From positions 186,001 through 250,000 of the forward strand of contig NZ_LKTM01000112.1 of assembly GCF_001417955.2 (NCBI RefSeq): a stretch of 64,000 nucleotides of DNA, written 5' to 3'. The first letter of the stretch is position 1. The number at the start of each line of letters is the position of its first letter. Positions 26,232 to 39,766 of the stretch are shown piece after piece. The DNA is from Mycobacterium gordonae (lineage in GTDB: Bacteria > Actinomycetota > Actinomycetes > Mycobacteriales > Mycobacteriaceae). Below the pieces are notes generated by a model. The model saw only the letters and a list, made by a program, of their open reading frames with translations. It searched no databases and was not told where the DNA came from. Position numbers and translations under genes: made by a program.

Positions 26232-26389
26232 GCCGAGGTCGCCTCCGCACGCTGAGAGCACCCTCACTTTCACCACCGCCGCAACCGGACTAGCGTTGGG
26301 TGGGCATTCCGGTGGCGGGGCCTGATAGCAGGAGGTTTGATCAGCGGTGAAGGGGTTGACGTGTCGGGTGGCCCGGCTTTCGGGGGGTC

Positions 26390-27859
26390 GTGACCGTGGC
26401 TGAGGCCGTGGGATTGTCCGACGAGCTTGGGCCGGTTGACTATCTGTTGCACCGCGGCGAAGCGAACCCGCGGACGCGCTCGGGGATCATGGCGCTGGAA
26501 CTGCTCGACACCACGCCGGACTGGAACCGCTTCCGCTCCCGGTTCGAGAATGCGTCCCGCAAGGTTCTGAGGTTGCGGCAGAAGGTCGTCGTGCCGACGC
26601 TGCCGACGGCGGCGCCGCGCTGGGTCGTCGATCCGGACTTCAATCTCGACTTCCACGTCCGGCGCGTGCGGGTGGCCGAACCCGGCACCCTTCGCGAGGT
26701 GTTCGACCTCGCCGAAGTCATGCTGCAGTCCCCGCTGGACATCTCCCGGCCACTGTGGACGGCCACGCTCGTCGAAGGACTGGCCGACGGCAGAGCGGCC
26801 ACGCTGCTGCACCTGAGTCATGCGGTCACCGACGGGGTCGGCAGCGTCGAGATGTTCGCCGAAATCTATGACCTGGAGCGCGATCCCGAGCCCAGGCCAC
26901 TGCCCCCGCAACCGATCCCGCAGGATCTGACCCCCAATGACCTGATGCGCCAAGGCATTAACCACCTGCCCATGGCGCTCGTCGGCGGCGCGCTGGGGGC
27001 GTTGACCGGAGCCGTGTCGGCCGCCGGGAAGGCGGTGCTCGATCCGTTGTCCACGGTGTCCGGGATCCTCGGGTACGCCACGTCGGGGGCACGGGTGTTG
27101 AACCGGGCGGCCGAGCCCTCGCCGCTGCTGCGCCGGCGCAGCCTGGCCAGTCGCACCGAGGCGATCGACATCCGGCTTGCCGACCTCCACAAGGCGGCCA
27201 AGGCCGGTGGCGGGTCCATCAACGACGCATATCTGGCCGGTCTGTGCGGCGCGCTGCGGCGCTACCACGTCGCCCTCGGTGTGCCGATCAGCACACTGCC
27301 GATGGCGGTTCCGGTGAACCTGCGCGCCGAAGGCGATGCGGCGGGCGGCAATCAGTTCACCGGAGTCAACCTCGCCGCCCCGGTCGGCACGGTCGATCCG
27401 GTGGCCCGGATCAAGAAGATCCGGGCACAGATGACGCAGCGGCGGGAAGAGCCCGCGATGAACATCATCGGGTCCATGGCACCGGTGCTCAGCGTGCTGC
27501 CGACCGCGGTGCTGGAGGGCATCAGCAGCTCGGTGATCGGCAACGACGTGCAGGCCAGCAACGTCCCGGTCTATCCGGGCGACACCTACATCGCCGGCGC
27601 AAAAATCATGCGGCAGTACGGTATCGGCCCGCTGCCGGGCGTGGCGATGATGGTCGTGCTGATCTCCCGGGGTGGCTGGTGCACCATCACCGTGCGCTAC
27701 GACAGGGCAGCGGTGCAGAACGACGAACTGTGGGCCCAGTGCCTGCTGGAGGCTTTCGACGAGATCCTCGCGCTGGCCGGCGATCCGCCGCCGCACGCGA
27801 TTGCGGCATCGTTCGAAGCCAAGCAGGTCGCCTCCGCACGATCGGTGTCGGGCTCGTGA
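26390..27859 (+). CDS. WS/DGAT-family acyltransferase (Rv2484c-like)
   Basis: A 489-aa wax-ester synthase/diacylglycerol acyltransferase-family protein. The active-site motif HHxxxDG reads SHAVTDG here: His144, Asp148 and Gly149 are kept, but the first histidine is Ser143. PLWTATLVEGLADG precedes it, and the C-terminal PVNLRAEGD and SNVPVYPG regions match the family. These enzymes transfer acyl groups from acyl-CoA to diacylglycerol or long-chain alcohols. The stop overlaps the GTG of the HAD-PlsC gene, making a lipid-assembly operon with the two acyltransferases downstream. A second GTG at 26396 is an alternative start. Confidence 0.9.
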   Translation: MTVAEAVGLSDELGPVDYLLHRGEANPRTRSGIMALELLDTTPDWNRFRSRFENASRKVLRLRQKVVVPTLPTAAPRWVVDPDFNLDFHVRRVRVAEPGTLREVFDLAEVMLQSPLDISRPLWTATLVEGLADGRAATLLHLSHAVTDGVGSVEMFAEIYDLERDPEPRPLPPQPIPQDLTPNDLMRQGINHLPMALVGGALGALTGAVSAAGKAVLDPLSTVSGILGYATSGARVLNRAAEPSPLLRRRSLASRTEAIDIRLADLHKAAKAGGGSINDAYLAGLCGALRRYHVALGVPISTLPMAVPVNLRAEGDAAGGNQFTGVNLAAPVGTVDPVARIKKIRAQMTQRREEPAMNIIGSMAPVLSVLPTAVLEGISSSVIGNDVQASNVPVYPGDTYIAGAKIMRQYGIGPLPGVAMMVVLISRGGWCTITVRYDRAAVQNDELWAQCLLEAFDEILALAGDPPPHAIAASFEAKQVASARSVSGS

Positions 27860-29691
27860 GCGCCGCCGACGAGAAGGACGCGGCGGTCAAGGACCTGCGG
27901 TTGCCCGGTTCGGTGGCCGAAATCATGGCCAGCCCACCGGGTCCGAAGGTCGGGGCGTTCTTCGACCTGGACGGAACACTGGTCGCCGGCTTCACCGCGG
28001 TCATCCTCACCCAGGAGCGGCTGCGCCGCCGCGACATGGGGGTGGGCGAGCTGCTGAGCATGATCCAGGGCGCGCTCAACCACACCCTGGGCCGGATCGA
28101 GTTCGAGGAACTGATCAGCAAGGCGTCCATGGCGCTGGCCGGTCGGCTGCTGGACGACCTGGACGAGATCGGCGAGCGGCTGTTCAATCAGCGCATCGAA
28201 TCCCGGATCTACCCGGAGATGCGGGAACTGGTGCGCGCGCACGTGGCACGCGGCCACACCGTGGTGCTCAGCTCGTCGGCGCTGACCATCCAGGTGAACC
28301 CGGTGGCGCGGTTCCTGGGCATTTCCAACACGCTCACCAACAAGTTCGAGACCAACGAGGACGGTCTGCTCACCGGCGGCGTGATCAAGCCGATCCTGTG
28401 GGGTCCGGGCAAAGCCGCTGCGGTGCAACGCTTTGCGGCCGAGCACGATATCGACTTGAAGGACAGCTACTTCTACGCCGATGGTGACGAGGACGTCGCC
28501 CTGATGTACCTGGTCGGCAATCCGCGCCCGACCAACCCCGAGGGCAAGATGGCCGCCGTGGCCAGGCGCCGCGGCTGGCCCATCCTGAAGTTCGACAGCC
28601 GCGGCGGTGTCGGGTTGCGTCGTCAGATCCGCACCCTGGCCGGCTTCGGCTCGATGGTTCCGGTTGCGGCCGGTGCGGTGGGTCTGGGCCTGCTGACCCG
28701 CAACCGGCGGCGTGGGGTGAATTTCTTCACCTCGAACTTCTCCTCGTTGCTGTTGGCCACCTGCGGTGTGCATCTCAATGTCATCGGTCAGGAGAACCTG
28801 ACCGCGCAGCGGCCCGCGGTCTTTATCTTCAATCACCGCAATCAGGTTGACCCGATCATCTCCGGTGCGCTGGTGAAGGACAACTGGGTCGGCGTGGGCA
28901 AGAAGGAACTGCAGCGCGACCCGATCATGGGCACGATGGGCAAGTTGCTCGACGGGGTGTTCATCGACCGCGACGACCCGGACTCGGCGGTGGAGATGCT
29001 GCGCACCGTCGAGGACCGTGCCAGTAACGGCCTGTCCATCGTGATCGCCCCGGAGGGCACCCGGCTGGACACCACCGAGGTCGGCCCGTTCAAGAAGGGG
29101 CCGTTCCGGATCGCGATGTCGGTGGGAATTCCCATCGTTCCCATCGTGATCCGCAATGCCGAGATCATCGCGTCGCGCAACTCCACCACCCTGAACCCCG
29201 GAACCGTCGATGTTGCGGTGTTCCCACCGATTTCGGTCGAGAACTGGACCCTGGACACGTTGTCCGACCGGATCGCCGAGGTCCGTCAGCTCTACCTCGA
29301 CACCTTGGCGGACTGGCCGTACGACGGGCTGCCCGAGGTGGATCTGTCCGCGAAGAAGCGCGCGCCTGCCGCCGCCGAGAAAGCGCCCGCGAAGAAGGCT
29401 GCCGCGAAGAAGGCTGCGAAGAAGGCGCCCGCCAAGAAGGCGCCGGCCAAGAAGGCCGCCGCGAAAAAGGCTCCGGCGAAAGAGGTTCCGGCCAAGAAGG
29501 CCCCCGCGAAGAAGGCCGCCGCGAAGAAGGCCCCGGCCAAGAAGGCTCCGGCCAAGAAGGCTGCCGTCAAGCAACCTCCCGAGCCGACGCCCGACGTCAC
29601 TCCGCACGAATCCAGCGTGGACCCGAAGTCCGTGAGTGAGAGGCGACAAGAGAACTCGGAGCAGTCCGACTCGTCGACCTCGCAGCCCTGA
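27856..29691 (+). CDS. plsC: HAD phosphatase-PlsC acyltransferase fusion with Lys/Ala-rich tail
   Basis: A 611-aa fusion. The N-terminal HAD domain (about 30-260) has the nucleophile motif FFDLDGTLV (Asp37, Asp39), SSSALTIQV and [11 protein letters not shown]. The C-terminal acyltransferase domain has NHRNQVD (His327, Asp332) and IAPEGTR, the HX4D and glycerol-phosphate-binding motifs of lysophosphatidate acyltransferases. It could acylate lysophosphatidate to phosphatidate and also dephosphorylate a phospholipid or serine-phosphate substrate. The last 110 residues hold repeated AKKAPAKKA blocks, like histone-H1/HupB tails. The GTG start overlaps the WS/DGAT stop; plsB2 follows after 8 bp. 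Equivalent of Rv2483c. Confidence 0.92.
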   Translation: MSAADEKDAAVKDLRLPGSVAEIMASPPGPKVGAFFDLDGTLVAGFTAVILTQERLRRRDMGVGELLSMIQGALNHTLGRIEFEELISKASMALAGRLLDDLDEIGERLFNQRIESRIYPEMRELVRAHVARGHTVVLSSSALTIQVNPVARFLGISNTLTNKFETNEDGLLTGGVIKPILWGPGKAAAVQRFAAEHDIDLKDSYFYADGDEDVALMYLVGNPRPTNPEGKMAAVARRRGWPILKFDSRGGVGLRRQIRTLAGFGSMVPVAAGAVGLGLLTRNRRRGVNFFTSNFSSLLLATCGVHLNVIGQENLTAQRPAVFIFNHRNQVDPIISGALVKDNWVGVGKKELQRDPIMGTMGKLLDGVFIDRDDPDSAVEMLRTVEDRASNGLSIVIAPEGTRLDTTEVGPFKKGPFRIAMSVGIPIVPIVIRNAEIIASRNSTTLNPGTVDVAVFPPISVENWTLDTLSDRIAEVRQLYLDTLADWPYDGLPEVDLSAKKRAPAAAEKAPAKKAAAKKAAKKAPAKKAPAKKAAAKKAPAKEVPAKKAPAKKAAAKKAPAKKAPAKKAAVKQPPEPTPDVTPHESSVDPKSVSERRQENSEQSDSSTSQP

Positions 29692-29699
29692 GGCCCGCC

Positions 29700-32051
29700 G
29701 TGACCAGACCGGCCGCCGACACCAGCGCACTCCTGACCGCCGAGGATTCGCTGGTGCTCGCGTCCATGGACACACCGGTCGAGATGGAACTGATCATGGA
29801 TTGGCTGGGCCAGCAGCGGGCCCGCCTGCCGCAGAACACCTTCGACGTGCTGAAACTGCCGGCGCGCACGGCGCCGCCGGGAGCCTTGACCGCGCTGGTC
29901 GAAAAACTCGAATCCTGCGACGACCGGTCGATCGTTCCGGTCCGTGTCTTCTGGCTGCCCCCCGCCGACCGGGGCAAGGTGGCCAAGGTGGCCGCCCTGC
30001 TCCCGGGCCGGGACCCCTACCACCCCAACCAGCGTCAGCAACGGCGCATTCTGCGCACCGAGCCGTGGCGGGCCCGGGTGGTGGCCGGCGAGTCGGCCAG
30101 TGTGTCCGAACTGCGCCGGCAATGGCGCGACACCACCGTCGGTGAGAACACCCACGAATTCGCTGAGTTCGTCACCCGGCGGGCGCTGCTGGCGCTGGCC
30201 CGGGCCGAGTACCGGATCCTGGGGCCGCAGTACAAGTCCCCACGCCTGGTCAAACCGGAGATGTTGGCGTCAGCGCGATTTCGGGCCGGCCTGGAGAAAA
30301 TCCCCGGCGCCACGGTGGAGGAAGCCGGGCACATGCTCGACGAACTGGCGACCGGGTGGAGCCAGGCATCGGTCGACGTGATCTCGGTGCTGGGCAAGAT
30401 GCTCAGCCGCGGGTTCGACCCGGACTTCGACTACGACGAGTATCAGGTCGCGGCCATGCGTGCCGCGCTGGAATCTCACCCGGCCGTGTTGTTGTTCTCG
30501 CACCGGTCCTACATCGACGGGGCCGTGGTGCCGGTTGCGATGCAGGACAACCGGTTACCTCCGGTGCACATGTTCGGCGGGATCAACCTGTCGTTCGGCG
30601 TGATGGGGCCCCTCATGCGCCGCTCGGGGACGATCTTCATCCGCCGCAACATCGGCGACAACCCGCTCTACAAATATGTGCTCAAGGAGTACGTCGGCTA
30701 CATCGTGGAGAAGCGGTTCAATCTGAGCTGGTCGATCGAGGGCACCCGGTCGCGCACCGGAAAGATGTTGCCGCCCAAACTCGGTCTGATGAGCTACGTC
30801 GCCGACGCTTACCTGGACGGTCGTAGCGAAGACATTCTGCTGCAAGGTGTTTCGATCTGCTTCGACCAGTTGCACGAGATCGCCGAATACGCGGCCTATG
30901 CGCAGGGCGCCGAGAAGACGCCGGAGGGCTTCAGCTGGCTCTACAACTTCATCAAGGCCCAGGGCGAGCGCAATTACGGCAAGATCTATGTCCGCTTCCC
31001 CGAAGCGGTGTCGATGCGGCAGTACCTGGGACCGCCGGACGGACCGCTGGCAGCCGACCCGGCCGCTAAACGCCTTGCGCTGCAGAAGATGTCGTTCGAG
31101 GTGGCCTGGCGGATCCTGCAGTCGACGCCGGTGACCGCGACGGGTCTGGTGTCCGCGCTGCTGCTCACCACGCGCGGGATGGCCCTGACACTCGATCAGT
31201 TGCACCACACGTTGCAGGACTCGCTGGACTACCTCGACCGCAAGCACACGCCGGTCTCCACCAGTGCGTTGCGGTTGCGCTCGCGCGAGGGTGTACGCGC
31301 CGCGGTCGACGCGCTGTCCAACGGGCACCCGGTGACTCGGGTCGACAGCGGCCGGCAACCGGTGTGGTACATCGCGCCCGCCGACGAGCACGCCGCGGCG
31401 TTCTACCGGAACTCGGTGATCCACGCGTTCCTTGAGACCTCGATCGTGGAACTTGCGCTGGCGCATGCCCGTAACGCGACCGGTGACCGGGTGGAAGCGT
31501 TCTGGGCTCAGGCGATGCGGCTGCGCGATCTGCTGAAATTCGATTTCTACTTCGCCGACTCGGCGGCATTCCGGGCCAATATCGCCGAAGAGATGGCCTG
31601 GCACCAGGATTGGGAAGTCCAGCTTGCCGCCGGGGGAGAAGCGGTCGAGCAGATGCTGTACGCCAAGCGGCCGCTGATGTCGGATGCGATGCTGCGGGTG
31701 TTCTTCGAGGCCTACGAGATCGTCGCCGACGTGCTGCGCGATGCCCCACCGGACATCAGCCAGAAGGAGCTGACCGATCTGGCACTCGGGGTCGGCCGGC
31801 AGTACGTCGCCCAGGGCAGGGTCCGCAGCAGTGAGTCGGTGTCCACGCTGTTGTTCGCCACGGCCCGGCAGGTCGTCGTCGACCAGGACCTGATCGCGCC
31901 GGCGGCGGACCTGACCGAGCGCCGGGTGACCTTCCGCCACGAACTGCGCAACATCCTGCGTGACTTCGCCTACGTCGAGCACATCGCCCGCAACCAATTC
32001 GTCGAGCGTGAATTCAAGATGCGGCAGCTGCGCTCCGGAGAACCGGAGTAG
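29700..32051 (+). CDS. plsB2: Glycerol-3-phosphate acyltransferase PlsB2
   Basis: A 783-aa protein, the normal length for PlsB. The acyltransferase core shows SHRSYID (His268, Asp273), then [22 protein letters not shown] and [11 protein letters not shown], which correspond to the catalytic and glycerol-3-phosphate-binding motifs. It transfers an acyl chain to glycerol-3-phosphate, the first step of phospholipid and triacylglycerol synthesis, at the membrane. It is the third gene of the WS/DGAT, PlsC, PlsB2 operon, a complete glycerolipid acylation set. The GTG start is 8 bp after the previous stop. Orthologue of Rv2482c by order and motifs. Confidence 0.94.
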   Translation: MTRPAADTSALLTAEDSLVLASMDTPVEMELIMDWLGQQRARLPQNTFDVLKLPARTAPPGALTALVEKLESCDDRSIVPVRVFWLPPADRGKVAKVAALLPGRDPYHPNQRQQRRILRTEPWRARVVAGESASVSELRRQWRDTTVGENTHEFAEFVTRRALLALARAEYRILGPQYKSPRLVKPEMLASARFRAGLEKIPGATVEEAGHMLDELATGWSQASVDVISVLGKMLSRGFDPDFDYDEYQVAAMRAALESHPAVLLFSHRSYIDGAVVPVAMQDNRLPPVHMFGGINLSFGVMGPLMRRSGTIFIRRNIGDNPLYKYVLKEYVGYIVEKRFNLSWSIEGTRSRTGKMLPPKLGLMSYVADAYLDGRSEDILLQGVSICFDQLHEIAEYAAYAQGAEKTPEGFSWLYNFIKAQGERNYGKIYVRFPEAVSMRQYLGPPDGPLAADPAAKRLALQKMSFEVAWRILQSTPVTATGLVSALLLTTRGMALTLDQLHHTLQDSLDYLDRKHTPVSTSALRLRSREGVRAAVDALSNGHPVTRVDSGRQPVWYIAPADEHAAAFYRNSVIHAFLETSIVELALAHARNATGDRVEAFWAQAMRLRDLLKFDFYFADSAAFRANIAEEMAWHQDWEVQLAAGGEAVEQMLYAKRPLMSDAMLRVFFEAYEIVADVLRDAPPDISQKELTDLALGVGRQYVAQGRVRSSESVSTLLFATARQVVVDQDLIAPAADLTERRVTFRHELRNILRDFAYVEHIARNQFVEREFKMRQLRSGEPE

Positions 32052-32177
32052 CCCCGTCCACAGTGGCGGGTTTGTCAACAGGCGCACCGATCACCGTGCC
32101 CGCGCCGGCACGATCCGTCGGTGCCGGCGGGCTCAATGGGTCTCAACACCAGCACGACCCGAGAGAAAGTTGAGCCA

Positions 32178-32666
32178 ATGTTCGAAACATGGATGACCAT
32201 CGTCGGCCACATCGTCAACGACCCCCAGCGCCGTCGCGTCGGCAGCGAAGAACTGATCAAGTTCCGGGTGGCCAGCAACTCGCGCCGACGGACCGCCGAC
32301 GGCAGCTGGGAACCGGGCAACTCACTGTTCATCACCGTCAACTGCTGGGGCCGGCTGGTCACCGGGGTCGGTGCCGCGCTGAGCAAGGGCGCGCCCGTGA
32401 TCGCGGTGGGTCACGTCTACACCAGCGAGTACGAGGACCGCGAGGGCAACCGGCGCTCGTCGATGGAGATGCGCGCGACCGCGGTCGGCCCGGACCTGGC
32501 CCGCGCGATCGTGCGCATCGAGAAGCCGAGCTACACCGGGCCGCACCCGGTCGAGAATCCGGCCGTCGAGAGCGCCGGCGGAGTTGCCGAACCGACCGAA
32601 GCCGCCGTCCCGGGCAGCACGGCCGAGGGCACCGACAGCGCCGCGGCGCTGCCACTGTCGGCCTAG
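32178..32666 (+). CDS. Single-stranded DNA-binding protein paralogue
   Basis: A 162-aa protein with an N-terminal OB fold of the SSB family: WMTIVGHIVNDPQRR at the start, FRVASNSRRR, FITVNCWGRL and the DREGNRRSSMEM strand. The C-terminal tail is acidic and Ala/Pro-rich but lacks the DDxPF tip that primary SSBs use to recruit partners, so it is probably the second mycobacterial SSB (Rv2478c, SSBb type) rather than the replicative one. The ATG at 32178 is chosen because translation from it begins the fold directly and GAGAG precedes it. ettA follows after 64 bp. Confidence 0.9.
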   Translation: MFETWMTIVGHIVNDPQRRRVGSEELIKFRVASNSRRRTADGSWEPGNSLFITVNCWGRLVTGVGAALSKGAPVIAVGHVYTSEYEDREGNRRSSMEMRATAVGPDLARAIVRIEKPSYTGPHPVENPAVESAGGVAEPTEAAVPGSTAEGTDSAAALPLSA

Positions 32667-32730
32667 CGCTTTCCCGCGGTGCATAGGATGGTCCGCGGAT
32701 ATCCAAAGACCAGAAAGGCAACACCGCGGC

Positions 32731-34407
<1,677 letters not shown>

Positions 34408-34535
34408 TGTCAGTCTCGCCACGGCCGTGCTGAGTGGGGCGGTCGGGCAGCACCCGCGACGATGCGGCCGGTAGAAGCCGCTGAGGAGTGGGGCATCAAC
34501 CGAGCGGTATCCGTCGCGAGTGGGGAGCAATCGGA

Positions 34536-37500
34536 ATGACGATCGATCCCGGGGCCAAAGAAGACGTCGCGGCGTGGACCACGTTCACGCGCGGCGCTGA
34601 GATCCCTGACTGGGTGTCGAAGGCCTACCGAGACAGCTATCGGGGACCGCGCGGCGACGGGTCCCACGGCACGAGCGAATCAGGCTCGGTCGTCACCCCC
34701 AGCGTGCTGGATGCGCACTGCCGGCTGGCGCAGCACCGCCCGTCCGGTGAAAGCGCGGTCGCCGTCTACCCGGCCGAGGATGCGGCCGGCTTCGGACCCG
34801 CCCTGCAGGTGGTCACCGATCAGGGCAGCATGCTGATGGACTCGGTCACCGTGCTGCTGCACCGCCTCGGCCTGGGCTACACGGCGATCATGACGCCGGT
34901 GTTCGAAGTGCGTCGCGACCCGTCGGGGGAGCTGCAGCGCGTCGAACCCAAAGCCGACGACGCGTCGCCCTACGTCGGCGAAGCCTGGATCCATGTCCAG
35001 CTGTCCGCGTCGGTCGACCGCAAAGTCCTCGCCGAGGTCGAGCGGTTGCTGCCCAAGGTGCTCGCCGACGTGCAACGCGTCGCCACCGACGCGGCGGCGA
35101 TGATCGACACGCTGGGCGAGGTGGCCGCGGCCGTCGACGACAATCCCGACGGCCGCTATGAAGCACCCGACCGCCAGGAGGTGGCGGCGCTGCTGCGCTG
35201 GCTCAACCGGGGCAATTTCCTGCTGCTGGGCTACCAGCGCACCCGGGTGCAGGACGGTCTGGTCGCCGGTGACGGCTCCAGCGGCCTCGGCGTGCTGCGG
35301 GCCCGCTCAGGCACCCGCCCCAGGCTCACCGACGAATCCAAGCTGCTGGTGCTGGCGCAGGCCGCCGTCGGCAGCTACCTGCGCTATGGCGCCTACCCCT
35401 ATGCCATCGCCGTCCGCGAGTACGCCGGCGCCGGTGAGGTGTACGAGCACCGCTTCGTCGGACTGTTCACCGTCGCGGCCATGAACGCCGACGTGCTGGA
35501 GATCCCGACGATCTCGCACCGGGTTCGCGACGCGCTCACCCTGGCCGGCAGCGACCCCAGCCATCCCGGCCAGCTCCTGCTCGACGTCATCCAGACGGTC
35601 CCGCGGCCGGAGTTGTTCACCCTGAGCGCCGAGCAGCTGCTGGCCATGGCGAAGGCCGTCGTGGACATGGGCTCGCAACGGCGGGCGTTGTTGTTCCTGC
35701 GCGCCGACCGGCTGCAGTTCTTCGTCTCGTGCCTGGTGTATCTGCCCCGCGACCGTTACACCACCCCGGTGCGCCTGCAGATCGAGGACATCCTGGTCCG
35801 CGAGTTCGGCGGCACCCGGCTGGAGTTCACCGCGCGGGTCAGTGAATCGCCCTGGGCGCTCATGCATTTCATGGTGCGGCTGCCGGAGGACTCGCAACCG
35901 GGCTCGGTCGACGTCTCCGAAGCCAACCGCAACCGCATCCAGGCACTGCTCAGCGAGGCCGCCCGGACGTGGGCCGACCGGCTGACCGCCGCGGCCCCCA
36001 CCGCCGCCGTCAGCTACGCCGACGCCGAGCACTATGCGACCGCCTTCTCCGAGGCCTACAAGCAGGCCGTCACGCCGGCCGAGGCCATCAACGACATCGC
36101 CGTCATCAAGGAACTCAGCGACGACTCGGTCAAGCTGGTGTTCTCCCAGGGCGACGAGCACGGGCTCGCCCAGCTCACCTGGTTTCTGGGCGGGCGTACC
36201 GCCTCGCTGAGCCAGTTGCTGCCGATGCTGCAGAGCATGGGCGTCGTCGTGCTCGAAGAGCGGCCGTTCACCGTCACCCGGCCCGACGGACTGCCGGTGT
36301 GGATCTACCAGTTCAAGATCCAGCCGCACCCCACCATCCCGCTGGCGGCGACGGACGAGGAGCGCGAGGCGGGTGCGCAACGCTTCGCCGATGCCGTCAC
36401 CGCGATCTGGCAGGGCCGCGTCGAGGTCGACCGCTTCAACGAGCTGGTGATGCGCGCCGGGCTGACGTGGCAGCAGGTGGTGCTGCTGCGCGCCTACGCA
36501 AAGTACTTGCGGCAGGCCAACTTCCCCTACAGCCAGTCCTACATCGAGTCGGTGCTCAACGAGCATCCCTCGACGGCGCGCTCGCTGGTCGCCCTGTTCG
36601 AAGCGCTGTTCCACCCGAAGTCCGCGGGCAGCGGCCGCGACGCGCAGACGGCGGCCGCCGCAGTGGCCGCCGACATCGACGCGCTGGTGAGCCTGGACAC
36701 CGACCGCATCCTGCGCGCCTTCGCCTCGCTGGTACAGGCCACCCTGCGCACCAATTACTTTGTGACACGCGAAGGTTCGGCCCGCAGCCGTGACGTGCTG
36801 TCGGTCAAGCTCAACGCGCAGCTGATCGACGAGCTTCCGTTGCCGCGGCCGAAGTTCGAGATCTTCATCTACTCACCCCGGGTCGAGGGCGTGCATCTGC
36901 GGTTCGGCCCGGTGGCCCGCGGCGGGCTGCGCTGGTCGGACCGCCGCGACGATTTCCGCACCGAGATCCTGGGCCTGGTCAAAGCGCAGGCGGTGAAGAA
37001 CGCCGTCATCGTCCCCGTCGGAGCCAAGGGTGGCTTCGTCGTGAAGCGGCCGCCGCTACCGACCGGGGACGCCGCCGCAGACCGCGACGCCACCCGCGCC
37101 GAGGGCGTCGCCTGCTACCAGTTGTTCATCTCGGGACTGCTGGATGTGACCGACAACGTCGACCACGCCACCAAAGCCGTCCACCCGCCACCGCAGGTGG
37201 TGCGCCGCGACGGCGACGACGCCTACCTGGTGGTGGCGGCCGACAAGGGCACCGCGACGTTCTCCGACATCGCCAACGACGTCGCCAAGTCCTACGGTTT
37301 CTGGCTCGGTGACGCCTTCGCCTCGGGCGGTTCGGTGGGCTACGACCACAAGGCGATGGGCATCACCGCCAAGGGTGCGTGGGAGGCGGTCAAGCGGCAC
37401 TTCCGGGAGATCGGCGTCGACACCCAGACCGAGGACTTCACCGTCGTCGGCGTCGGCGACATGAGCGGCGACGTCTTCGGCAACGGCATGCTGCTCAGCA

Positions 37501-39356
37501 AGCACATCAGGCTCGTCGCCGCCTTCGACCACCGGCACATCTTCCTGGACCCCAACCCCGATTCGAGGACGTCCTGGGTGGAGCGGCACCGGATGTTCGA
37601 GCTGCCCCGCTCCAGCTGGGACGACTACGACAAGTCGCTGATCAGCGAGGGCGGCGGCGTTTACAGCCGCGACCAGAAGGCGATCCCGATCAGCTCGCAG
37701 GTCCGCGACGCCCTCGGGATCGACGGTGACGTCACCGAGATGGCGCCGCCGAACCTGATGCGGGCGATCCTGCAAGCGCCGGTGGACCTGCTGTTCAACG
37801 GCGGCATCGGCACGTACATCAAAGCCGAAACCGAGTCCGACGCCGACGTCGGGGACCGCGCCAACGACCCGGTGCGGGTCAACGGGCACCAGGTGCGGGC
37901 CAAGGTGATCGGCGAGGGCGGCAACCTGGGGGTCACGGCGCGGGGCCGGGTGGAATTCGACCTGTCGGGCGGCCGCATCAACACCGACGCGATGGACAAC
38001 TCCGCCGGTGTGGACTGCTCCGACCACGAGGTCAACATCAAGATCCTGATCGACTCCCTGGTCACCGCCGGCAAGGTCGATGCCGGCGAACGCACGGCGC
38101 TGCTCGAGTCCATGACCGACGAGGTCGGCTGGCTAGTGCTCCAAGACAACGAGGACCAGAACGACCTGATGGGCACCAGCCGAGCCAATGCGGCCAGCCT
38201 GCTCCCGGTGCACGCCGACCAGATCAAGTACCTGGTGGCCGAGCGCGGCGTCAACCGTGAACTGGAGGCGCTGCCGTCGGAGAAGGAGATCGCCCGGCGC
38301 ACCGAGGCTGGTCTCGGGCTCACCTCGCCCGAACTGGCAACGCTGATGGCGCACGTCAAGCTGGCGCTCAAAGAGGACCTGCTGAACACCGAGCTGCCCG
38401 ACCAGGACGTGTTCGCATCCCGGCTGCCGGCCTACTTCCCGAAGCCGCTGCGGGAACGGTTCACCCCGGAGATCCGGACGCACCAGCTGCGCCGCGAGAT
38501 CGTGACGACCATGCTGATCAACGACATGGTCGACACGGCCGGCATCAGCTACGCCTTCCGGCTCGCCGAAGACGTCGGTGTCCCACAGATCCACGCCGTG
38601 CGCACCTTTGCCGCCACGGACGCGATCTTCGGTATCGACCACATCTGGCACCGCATCCGCGCTGCCAATCTTCCTGTCGCCCTTTCGGACCGGTTGACCC
38701 TGGATACCCGTCGGCTGATCGACCGCGCCGGGCGGTGGCTGCTCAACTACCGGCCGCAGCCGCTGGCCGTCGGCGCCGAGATCAACCGGTTCGCGGCCAA
38801 GGTCAAGGCTCTGACGCCGCGGATGTCGGAGTGGCTGCGCGGAGACGACAAGGCGATCGTGGAGAAGGAGGCCGCGGAGTTCACCGCCCAGGGCGCACCG
38901 CCGGACCTGGCCTACCGCGTCGCGGCCGGGCTGTACCGCTACAGCCTGCTCGACATCATCGATATCGCCGACATCACCGAGATAGAGACGGCTGAGGTGG
39001 CCGACACTTACTTCGCATTGATGGACCGGCTGGGCACCGACTCGCTGCTGACGGCGGTATCGGAGCTGCCGCGCACCGACCGCTGGCATTCGTTGGCGCG
39101 GTTGGCGATTCGCGACGACATTTATGCGTCGGTGCGGTCGCTGTGTTTCGACGTGCTGGCAGCGGGGGAGCCCGACGAAAGTGGTGAGCAGAAGATTGCC
39201 GAGTGGGAACACATCAGCGCGTCCCGGGTGGACCGGGCCCGCCGCACCCTCAACGAGATCCGGGAGAGCGGCGCAACGGATCTCGCGACGCTGTCGGTGG
39301 CGGCCCGGCAGATCCGGCGCATGACACGCACCAGCGGGCGGGCGTCGTCGGGATGA
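34536..39356 (+). CDS. gdh: Large (about 180 kDa) NAD-specific glutamate dehydrogenase
   Basis: A 1,606-aa protein of the 180-kDa class of NAD-dependent glutamate dehydrogenases. The long N-terminal regulatory half (about 1-740) contains ACT-like segments. The catalytic core begins near [17 protein letters not shown] and includes [14 protein letters not shown], then the NAD-binding part with [16 protein letters not shown], and ends in a helical C-terminal region. It oxidatively deaminates glutamate to 2-oxoglutarate and ammonia. ATG 34536 is chosen for the GGGGAG 8 nt upstream. The stop overlaps the thioesterase start (ATGA). In mycobacteria this enzyme is held back by the FHA protein GarA; no regulatory site was seen. 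Orthologue of Rv2476c. Confidence 0.95.
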   Translation: MTIDPGAKEDVAAWTTFTRGAEIPDWVSKAYRDSYRGPRGDGSHGTSESGSVVTPSVLDAHCRLAQHRPSGESAVAVYPAEDAAGFGPALQVVTDQGSMLMDSVTVLLHRLGLGYTAIMTPVFEVRRDPSGELQRVEPKADDASPYVGEAWIHVQLSASVDRKVLAEVERLLPKVLADVQRVATDAAAMIDTLGEVAAAVDDNPDGRYEAPDRQEVAALLRWLNRGNFLLLGYQRTRVQDGLVAGDGSSGLGVLRARSGTRPRLTDESKLLVLAQAAVGSYLRYGAYPYAIAVREYAGAGEVYEHRFVGLFTVAAMNADVLEIPTISHRVRDALTLAGSDPSHPGQLLLDVIQTVPRPELFTLSAEQLLAMAKAVVDMGSQRRALLFLRADRLQFFVSCLVYLPRDRYTTPVRLQIEDILVREFGGTRLEFTARVSESPWALMHFMVRLPEDSQPGSVDVSEANRNRIQALLSEAARTWADRLTAAAPTAAVSYADAEHYATAFSEAYKQAVTPAEAINDIAVIKELSDDSVKLVFSQGDEHGLAQLTWFLGGRTASLSQLLPMLQSMGVVVLEERPFTVTRPDGLPVWIYQFKIQPHPTIPLAATDEEREAGAQRFADAVTAIWQGRVEVDRFNELVMRAGLTWQQVVLLRAYAKYLRQANFPYSQSYIESVLNEHPSTARSLVALFEALFHPKSAGSGRDAQTAAAAVAADIDALVSLDTDRILRAFASLVQATLRTNYFVTREGSARSRDVLSVKLNAQLIDELPLPRPKFEIFIYSPRVEGVHLRFGPVARGGLRWSDRRDDFRTEILGLVKAQAVKNAVIVPVGAKGGFVVKRPPLPTGDAAADRDATRAEGVACYQLFISGLLDVTDNVDHATKAVHPPPQVVRRDGDDAYLVVAADKGTATFSDIANDVAKSYGFWLGDAFASGGSVGYDHKAMGITAKGAWEAVKRHFREIGVDTQTEDFTVVGVGDMSGDVFGNGMLLSKHIRLVAAFDHRHIFLDPNPDSRTSWVERHRMFELPRSSWDDYDKSLISEGGGVYSRDQKAIPISSQVRDALGIDGDVTEMAPPNLMRAILQAPVDLLFNGGIGTYIKAETESDADVGDRANDPVRVNGHQVRAKVIGEGGNLGVTARGRVEFDLSGGRINTDAMDNSAGVDCSDHEVNIKILIDSLVTAGKVDAGERTALLESMTDEVGWLVLQDNEDQNDLMGTSRANAASLLPVHADQIKYLVAERGVNRELEALPSEKEIARRTEAGLGLTSPELATLMAHVKLALKEDLLNTELPDQDVFASRLPAYFPKPLRERFTPEIRTHQLRREIVTTMLINDMVDTAGISYAFRLAEDVGVPQIHAVRTFAATDAIFGIDHIWHRIRAANLPVALSDRLTLDTRRLIDRAGRWLLNYRPQPLAVGAEINRFAAKVKALTPRMSEWLRGDDKAIVEKEAAEFTAQGAPPDLAYRVAAGLYRYSLLDIIDIADITEIETAEVADTYFALMDRLGTDSLLTAVSELPRTDRWHSLARLAIRDDIYASVRSLCFDVLAAGEPDESGEQKIAEWEHISASRVDRARRTLNEIRESGATDLATLSVAARQIRRMTRTSGRASSG

Positions 39357-39766
39357 GCGTGGGATACGTCGCGGCCGTTCCGGTGCGGTGGTCGGACATC
39401 GACATGTACCAGCACGTCAACCATGCCACCATGGTCACGATTCTCGAAGAGTCGCGCGTGCCGTTCCTCTCAGAGCCCTTCGGCGCCGATATCGCCACGA
39501 TCGGCCTGCTGATCGCCGACGTCCGGGTGACCTACAAAGATCAACTGCGCCTGGTGGATTCGCCGTTGCAGGTGACGATCTGGACGAAACGGCTGCGGGC
39601 GGTCGATTTCACGCTGGGCTACGAGGTGCGCTCGGTCAACGCCGACCCGGAGTCCAAGCCGGCCGTCATCGCCGAGTCGCAGCTGGCGGCCGTACACATC
39701 GAGGAGCAGCGCCTGGTGCGCTTGTCGCCTCATCATCGGGAGTACCTGCAACGGTGGATTCGGTAG
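39353..39766 (+). CDS. Hotdog-fold acyl-CoA thioesterase
   Basis: A 137-aa protein of the 4-hydroxybenzoyl-CoA thioesterase/YbgC-like hotdog family. The active-site block [25 protein letters not shown] carries the Asp and His of the family's D-x-D-x-x-x-H-V-N pattern. It probably hydrolyses a short or aromatic acyl-CoA. It overlaps the gdh stop by 4 nt (ATGA) and the next gene by 13 bp, so three genes form a coupled operon. Position and size match Rv2475c. Confidence 0.9.
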   Translation: MSVGYVAAVPVRWSDIDMYQHVNHATMVTILEESRVPFLSEPFGADIATIGLLIADVRVTYKDQLRLVDSPLQVTIWTKRLRAVDFTLGYEVRSVNADPESKPAVIAESQLAAVHIEEQRLVRLSPHHREYLQRWIR

